In this document: piece by piece, positions 27,756 through 33,379 of the stretch | How the letters are laid out: each line of letters starts with the position of its first letter | Numbering within the stretch: the first letter of the stretch is position 1 | DNA from: Chthoniobacterales bacterium | GTDB taxonomy: Bacteria; Verrucomicrobiota; Verrucomicrobiia; Chthoniobacterales; JACTMZ01 | Length of the DNA: 33,379 nucleotides | Direction: 5' to 3' | Assembly (NCBI GenBank): GCA_021463515.1 | Contig: JAJTYZ010000057.1 | Span: 1 to 33,379, forward strand | The notes under the pieces: model-generated | Database searches by the model: none | What the model was told of the DNA's origin: nothing | What the model saw: the letters and a program-made list of their open reading frames with translations, nothing else | Made by a program: the position numbers and the translations under genes

Positions 27756-28835
27756 ATGATGGCTGAGACCATGTTCCTATCACCCGGGTTGCCCGTGGAA
27801 GTCAGCGACATTGAGCACGAGCTTGCATGCCTCTGGAAGAAATCGGATGCCTCAAAATCCCGGGCGTCGTTAGTCAATTTTGTCGTGTACAGCGAGGCGC
27901 CCGATGCCATCGAAACCAACACCCCGTTACTGGCAAGTTTAGCGTCGGAACACGCCTTTCGTGCATTGCTGGTGCAGGCGAATCCTTCGGCGTCCACCTC
28001 GGAAATTCATGCATGGATCACGGCGCATTGTCATTTGCGCGGTGCGGGATTGAAGGAGGTTTGCAGCGAACAAATCACTTTTCAGCTCAATGGAAAATCC
28101 GCCGGACGCCTCTCCAGCATTGTGTTTGCGCACCTCGACACCGATCTCCCATTTTACCTTTGGTGGCAGGGCGAGTTACCACGTGAACCGGAGCCTCAGC
28201 TTTGGGCGTGGGTGGATCGCCTGCTTGTTGATAGCACGTCTTGGAGTCGGCCTGTGGAGCAGTTTTCCATCGTTCGACAAATTGAAATCCTAGGGCGTGG
28301 ACGCTGCGCTGTGGATGATCTTGCATGGACGCGGCTTTTTCATTTGTTTTATGCGACAGCGCATATTTTCGATCTTCCTGCCGCACGACAGCGCATTCCT
28401 CAACTGCAACATCTCGAAATTCATTATGGTGCAGGCCATGAAATGACCGCTTTGCAATTGCTCGGATGGATTGCTAGCCGCTTTAGATGGAATCTCGATG
28501 TCGAAGAAGCACGCCCTGTCTTTCGTCGTCCCGATGGAGGAACTGTAACGTTTGTTTTGACAGAAGACGCTCGGTCAAAATTTTCCATTGCCTCACTTTT
28601 GATGAAGTTTTCCGATGGAACGGCTTCGGTGCAGCGGGAGGATTCTGTGGAATTTTATTTGCTCGATGTTTCCATAAAAGACACGCCCCACTTCGTTCAC
28701 ATGCTCCCGGCCGGACGTGAGGATATACGGCAAATTCTTCTCTCGGAACTTAGCCGTTCTAGTTTTCATCCGCTTTTCTGGCCTGCTATTCACGCTATTG
28801 AACCGCTGATTTCCCATCCGTCGCCGGACTTGTAA
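27756..28835 (+). CDS. opcA: OpcA-like glucose-6-phosphate dehydrogenase assembly protein
   Basis: Immediately downstream of zwf; 'SRASLVNFVVYSEAPD', 'SSIVFAHLDTDLPFYLWWQGELP', 'DVEEARPVFRRPDGGTVTF'. Confidence 0.82.
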   Translation: MMAETMFLSPGLPVEVSDIEHELACLWKKSDASKSRASLVNFVVYSEAPDAIETNTPLLASLASEHAFRALLVQANPSASTSEIHAWITAHCHLRGAGLKEVCSEQITFQLNGKSAGRLSSIVFAHLDTDLPFYLWWQGELPREPEPQLWAWVDRLLVDSTSWSRPVEQFSIVRQIEILGRGRCAVDDLAWTRLFHLFYATAHIFDLPAARQRIPQLQHLEIHYGAGHEMTALQLLGWIASRFRWNLDVEEARPVFRRPDGGTVTFVLTEDARSKFSIASLLMKFSDGTASVQREDSVEFYLLDVSIKDTPHFVHMLPAGREDIRQILLSELSRSSFHPLFWPAIHAIEPLISHPSPDL

Positions 28836-28871
28836 AGGCCATCTTCCAGTCGCTATTCTACGCGCTCTCTT

Positions 28872-29636
28872 ATGCGTAAAAAAATCATTGCGGCGAACTG
28901 GAAAATGAACATGACAGCGGCGGAAACGGCGGCCTTTATGGAAGATTTGGAGGTCGAACTTAAGAATCTCGAACATGTGGATGTTGTCATTATTCCCCCG
29001 TTTACCGCACTGCCACGCCTCTCCGAAATCGCGGCCAATGTTTCCGGCATTTCTATCGGCGCCCAAAATATGTGGCATGAAGCTTCGGGCGCCTACACCG
29101 GTGAGATCAGTGCCGCCATGCTGCGCGAATTTTTTACACGCTATGTCGTCCTCGGCCATAGCGAGCGTCGCACGATTTTTGGCGAGACGAATGAACTCGT
29201 GAATAAAAAGGTCAAAGCCGCCCATGCCGCCAACCTTCGCCCCATTCTCTGTGTTGGTGAAACGCTCGCAGAACGTGATGCGGGAACGCATCATGCAGTT
29301 CTCGCCCGTCAACTTCGAGAAAGCCTTGCGGGTCTCACGGAAGAGCAGATGCTCGATACTGTCATCGCCTATGAACCCGTATGGGCCATTGGAACAGGCC
29401 GCACCGCAACTCCTGAACAAGCACAAGAAGCTCACGCTTTTATCCGCAAAATCATTGGAGAAATTTTCAATTCTTCTACTGCTGCAAAAGTTCGCATTCA
29501 ATACGGTGGAAGCGTCAAACCAGATAACGCCAAGGAACTTTTGCACCAGCCCGATATTGATGGTGCCCTCGTCGGCGGCGCGAGCCTCGATCCACGTAGC
29601 TTCGCAAAAATCGTTCAAGCGGCCTCTGCCGAGTAG
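28872..29636 (+). CDS. tpiA: Triosephosphate isomerase
   Basis: 'KIIAANWKMNMT', 'YVVLGHSERR', 'VIAYEPVWAIGTGRTATPEQAQE', 'IQYGGSVKPDNAKEL'. Confidence 0.97.
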   Translation: MRKKIIAANWKMNMTAAETAAFMEDLEVELKNLEHVDVVIIPPFTALPRLSEIAANVSGISIGAQNMWHEASGAYTGEISAAMLREFFTRYVVLGHSERRTIFGETNELVNKKVKAAHAANLRPILCVGETLAERDAGTHHAVLARQLRESLAGLTEEQMLDTVIAYEPVWAIGTGRTATPEQAQEAHAFIRKIIGEIFNSSTAAKVRIQYGGSVKPDNAKELLHQPDIDGALVGGASLDPRSFAKIVQAASAE

Positions 29637-29639
29637 TTT

Positions 29640-31448
29640 TTAAGGTCGAACTTTATCGGGTCTTGCATAGACCTCAATTTCGCGGCCACCAACTTCAAAA
29701 TTGCCTACGGATTGGTAGGTGTCGGAGATGAAGGCTGTGAGATCCGCCGCCCAATTTTTGAAACGAGAACGTTCCGTGTGATTGATGGCGCGATTATCTA
29801 TCACAATGACAGCCGGGCGAAATTTTTCGATGCGTTCCTTGGCCTCCTTTTGGAAGCTCCCACCGGCAACCGTATCATCAATGTAGAGATCGTATTCGTA
29901 GCTTGGACGATCCGTCATGAAATTGATTGTGGGGGAGTAGGGATAGCAAATCACATATTCTCTCGGTGCCGCGTGGTTGAGTACGGCATCGCGCAATCCG
30001 GCGAGCACGGGCGCGTCTTCGGGGAGAACTTTCACATGGACATTGTTGAGACCACGAAACTCGGCAAGTTCGTCGTAGAGAATGATGGTACCGGCTTCCT
30101 CACGCGGCATGATGGCTTTAAAATAAATCGGTACAAGCAGTGCAGAGAGAATGACGGCAATCCATGCGGATGTGCGCCAGATGTGGCTTCGCGCATCATA
30201 GGCGGATTTCCAAAAGGCATAGGCGGAACAAGCGACAGCCGGCAGAAAGGGAATCATAAACTCGCTAAAATGCGGCGCGTCGGGACGAAAGAAAAAGTAC
30301 TGCGGAAACAATGTCAACGCACATCCGGTCGTGACGAGAATAACTAAGGCATGGGCTTTGCTTTTTTCATCACCGCGAAAAATGGAAACCCCAAGAAGCA
30401 GTGCGGCCACAGTGACAAATCCTGAAATCCAAAATACCGGGAAATACATGCCGAGACCCAAAAACCGATTGGAGGGACGTTCCGCCTGCCAAATTTTCAA
30501 CAAAGGCGGACGCGCTAGGCGGGCATCACGACCTTCGTCGCTTTTCGGAGCGGGAGTGATGGAAGGATTGGGAGCAGCGTTTGCGGTGCTGCTGGTGGAA
30601 ATGGCAGGAGTGGGCGGCGGAGAAAGCTTTTGAATTTCGCGCTGAAGCTCGTAGCGCAACATTCCGATATAATTGGTGTATTGATCGAGGAAGGCTGTGC
30701 CAAATCCACGCTCATAGGCATGCCACGTGACAGCTCCATGAATCCCTACGAGAAGGACGACACCAAGCAAAGTGCCAAGGAATGTGGTGCGCAGGCGTGT
30801 TGTAAAATGGTCTCGCGCTCCGAGAGGATAGAGAATGGCAAGGCCTAGCCAAATAAGGCACAGCAATAACGACGGCTCAATACGCATTAGAAATGTGATA
30901 GATAAGGCAACGCCAACAAATCCCATCCGGGCGATTTGCCGCCGCGTGGACGACGCAGGGAATACGTAGCCTTTGAGAAATGCAAACATGGGCAACACAC
31001 CGATAAGCCCCATGTAATTGCGGAACATCATACCCGGCACCAACACGAGAATAACGCCAACAGCCGTCGCAAGCCACGCTTGACGTGTGACAGCGCGGAC
31101 AATGCCAAAACCGAGAAGTGCATTGAGAATACACAGCGCGAAAAAGAAAAAGCGCATGGCAATGTAGTCAGGCCCGGTGATTTTGAAGAGCGCAACGAGT
31201 GGATAAAACCACAGGAGATTGTAGCCGAGAAAAGTATCCACGATGGGGCGTTGTCCCTCCATGAGCCGCATCGCCAGCACCGCATTGAGCCCGCCTTCGC
31301 CGCCGAGGTTAAGCCCCGTGCGATAGTAAGTGCTGTAATAAATGAGGGCGGTCAGCACCAAAACGAAAGGTGCCCAACGTGCGAGAAATTTTTCCAATGT
31401 TTGCGCCCAAACGCTGATGCGCCCATTGGCTATTTCCGCAAAATTCAT
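29640..31448 (-). CDS. Multi-pass membrane protein, GT-C (ArnT/PMT)-like glycosyltransferase
   Basis: Many TM segments, 'TGLNLGGEGGLNAVLAMRLMEGQRPIVDTFLGYNLLWFYPLVALF', soluble C-terminus. Start taken at MNFAEIANG. Confidence 0.65.
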   Translation of the reverse strand: MNFAEIANGRISVWAQTLEKFLARWAPFVLVLTALIYYSTYYRTGLNLGGEGGLNAVLAMRLMEGQRPIVDTFLGYNLLWFYPLVALFKITGPDYIAMRFFFFALCILNALLGFGIVRAVTRQAWLATAVGVILVLVPGMMFRNYMGLIGVLPMFAFLKGYVFPASSTRRQIARMGFVGVALSITFLMRIEPSLLLCLIWLGLAILYPLGARDHFTTRLRTTFLGTLLGVVLLVGIHGAVTWHAYERGFGTAFLDQYTNYIGMLRYELQREIQKLSPPPTPAISTSSTANAAPNPSITPAPKSDEGRDARLARPPLLKIWQAERPSNRFLGLGMYFPVFWISGFVTVAALLLGVSIFRGDEKSKAHALVILVTTGCALTLFPQYFFFRPDAPHFSEFMIPFLPAVACSAYAFWKSAYDARSHIWRTSAWIAVILSALLVPIYFKAIMPREEAGTIILYDELAEFRGLNNVHVKVLPEDAPVLAGLRDAVLNHAAPREYVICYPYSPTINFMTDRPSYEYDLYIDDTVAGGSFQKEAKERIEKFRPAVIVIDNRAINHTERSRFKNWAADLTAFISDTYQSVGNFEVGGREIEVYARPDKVRP

Positions 31449-31540
31449 GCGCCAGAGGCTAGCGTGGCAACCTCTCCTGCGGCAAGGCGTCGCCGTGTTT
31501 GGAGTTGATGGAATGTCGCCCTCTCGAAACACTCTCTCCC

Positions 31541-32728
31541 ATGCCTCAAGTGCCTGCCTTTGCTTACATTTTCAAAAGGTTTCCTATGTTTGCGCAGACC
31601 TTTATTGCACGGGAAATTGAAGGCTTGGCGCGGCATGGTGTGGAGCCGCTCATTTATAGCATGCAGCCACCGCAAGACGCAGCGCGACAGGAAGGTTTTG
31701 CGGCATTGGAGGCACGAGTACAAACGCTGCCTTCGAGAGCACAATTGAGTGCGGATATTATAACGTCAGGATTAATTGGACGCCTTCCTGCCGCCGCATT
31801 TTTTTACGGACAATGGTTAGGGCGTCATGCCCGCCGTCGCCGTGAAGCATGGTGGTTGGGACCGCGTCTTCGAGCAGCGGGAGTACGTCATGTACACACG
31901 CACTTTGTAGGCCCGTCGGCTTGCACCGCGTGGTGGTTGCATCGCGACTTTGGCATTACCTACAGCATCACGGCGCACGCGAATGATTTTCTAAGTGATC
32001 ATGAAGAGGCACCTGGGCGCCAGGTCTTATTGAAGGATGCGAATTTCGTTATTGCGGTGAGCGATTATAGTCGCAGGTTGTTGGTAGAAAAATTTCCGCA
32101 GACCCGAGTGATACGGCTTTACAATGGAATGTCGCTGGCAGAATTTCCCGAGCGCATCCCTTCCTCGCCGCCACTCTTGGTTTCGGTCGGGCGTCTTGTG
32201 GAAAAAAAGGGCTTTGGTGATCTCATTGAAGTTTGCCGCCTGCTGCGTGAACAAGGTCTGCCTGTGCGTTGCAAAATCATTGGCGATGGACCGTTGGAGG
32301 CCGAGTTACAAACTCAAATAGGGGTGCTGGGGTTGGAAGGCGTGGTTGTGCTTGTAGGCCCGCAGGCGCAGCCGGAAATTCGTGCTGCACTTGCCGAAGC
32401 GAGTGCTTTTGTTTTGCCATGCGTCGAGGAAAAAGCGGGAGGTATGGATATTCTTCCCACAGTTATCATGGAAGCCATGGCGGCAACGGTTCCCGTTGTT
32501 TCGACAACATTAGCGGGCATTCCCGAAATGGTCGTCGAGGGGAAAACAGGTTTTTTGGTCTCCCCGCACGACACAGTAGCCGCCGCCGCCGCCGTGCGAA
32601 CTTTGCTCGAAGACCCGGAAAAGGCACGCGAGATGGGCGAAGCAGGATTCCGTCATGCAGCGTCGGTATTTTCCGAAGATGTAACCATCCCGCAATTACT
32701 CAGACTCTTGCAAACATCTACACGATAA
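31541..32728 (+). CDS. Glycosyltransferase family 4-type protein
   Basis: 'FPMFAQTFIAREIEGLARHG', 'LVSVGRLVEKKGFGDLIEVCRLL', 'PCVEEKAGGMDILPTVIMEAMAATVPVVSTTLAGIPEMVVEGKTGFLV'. Confidence 0.93.
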   Translation: MPQVPAFAYIFKRFPMFAQTFIAREIEGLARHGVEPLIYSMQPPQDAARQEGFAALEARVQTLPSRAQLSADIITSGLIGRLPAAAFFYGQWLGRHARRRREAWWLGPRLRAAGVRHVHTHFVGPSACTAWWLHRDFGITYSITAHANDFLSDHEEAPGRQVLLKDANFVIAVSDYSRRLLVEKFPQTRVIRLYNGMSLAEFPERIPSSPPLLVSVGRLVEKKGFGDLIEVCRLLREQGLPVRCKIIGDGPLEAELQTQIGVLGLEGVVVLVGPQAQPEIRAALAEASAFVLPCVEEKAGGMDILPTVIMEAMAATVPVVSTTLAGIPEMVVEGKTGFLVSPHDTVAAAAAVRTLLEDPEKAREMGEAGFRHAASVFSEDVTIPQLLRLLQTSTR

Positions 32729-32794
32729 AACTTGTTTACTCTACTAGAGCAAGCGCAAAGCTTTCGCGGCACCCCACAAGACTCCGTGCGCTAA

Positions 32795-33340
32795 ATTTTT
32801 CGGCGAAATCCTCAGCGAGCCAAAGAAATGGAAGCGACTCGGAAAAGCAAACTCGCTGCCGTCGAAAGTCAAATTCTCCAAGCCAACACCTATCTCGACG
32901 AGCATCCGCGTGCCGCCGTAGATACCGCACTCAAGGCGGTGAATAAAAAGATTCTCAAACTCAAACTCGACTCCTGGGTAACCATCAAAGCCGTGGACGG
33001 TCAGCGTAAAGCCGAAATGGACATAGATGAATCACAACGCCGAGAAGAAGCCAAACTTGACGGATGTTACGTTCTTAAAACCGATCTCACGGCTGCCCAA
33101 ATCACCAAAGAGGATGTGCATGCACGTTACAAAGATTTAGCCCATGTAGAGCAAGCCTTCCGCACATCGAAGACCGTGGAATTGGAGATGCGCCCCATTC
33201 ATGTTCGCACCGAGAAAAGCACACGCGGGCATACTTTGGTGATAATGCTGGCCTATCGCCTGATCAAGGAACTTCTCCGCTGCTGGGAGGGTTTAACCCG
33301 CATATTTCATACAGGAGATGATCTTGAGATGAATTGGTAG
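32795..33340 (+). pseudogene. 5'-truncated IS1634-type (IS4-like DDE) transposase
   Basis: 'RRNPQRAKEMEATRKSKL...', 'LDGCYVLKTDL', 'RYKDLAHVEQAFRTSKTVELEMRPIHVRTEKSTRGHTLVIMLAYRLIKEL'. The frame is closed by TAA at 32792 and the N-terminal catalytic part is absent. Confidence 0.85.
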
Positions 33341-33379
33341 CTTAATACACCTATAATGAAAGACTTGCTGAAGAGGCGC

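Noticed and set aside
28593-29618. 341-aa minus-strand ORF opposite opcA/tpiA
   Set aside because: Lies antisense to clearly recognised tpiA and opcA and has no recognisable domain; a shadow ORF.
32269-32946. 225-aa plus-strand ORF overlapping the GT4 gene
   Set aside because: Alternate frame, low-complexity R/S-rich product, in conflict with the glycosyltransferase frame.
1-33379. CRISPR arrays, tRNA or rRNA genes
   Set aside because: No regularly spaced repeats and no recognisable tRNA or rRNA sequence seen on reading.

Overview
The window is a gene-dense chromosomal segment of a diderm bacterium. LptD and the overall gene mix suggest a Verrucomicrobia/PVC-like genome, but this is inference. 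Most of it (6.6-32.7 kb) is housekeeping: galE, lptD, murI, an rppH-like NUDIX gene, a btuF-btuD-btuC-like cobalamin/iron ABC importer, an OsmC-family gene, hisG, a tiny AURKAIP1/COX24 (mS38-like) ribosomal-type protein, a TPR protein, a ppgK-aroB-hemW operon, a PHP-domain gene, a phosphate acyltransferase, a TVP38-amidase operon, metF-zwf-opcA-tpiA, and two glycosyltransferase-type genes. The left 6.5 kb is accessory: hicAB and dinJ/yafQ-type toxin-antitoxin pairs, a duplicated small HTH gene with a truncated hicB tail, and a type II restriction-modification pair that I tentatively assign to the AccI family. The right edge carries a 5'-truncated IS1634-type transposase. The two most notable signals are near-absence of GTMKAC sites across the window (one found in a manual scan), matching the tentative AccI assignment, and a perfect inverted repeat inside a near-consensus promoter directly upstream of hicA. 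No rRNA, tRNA or CRISPR array was recognised.
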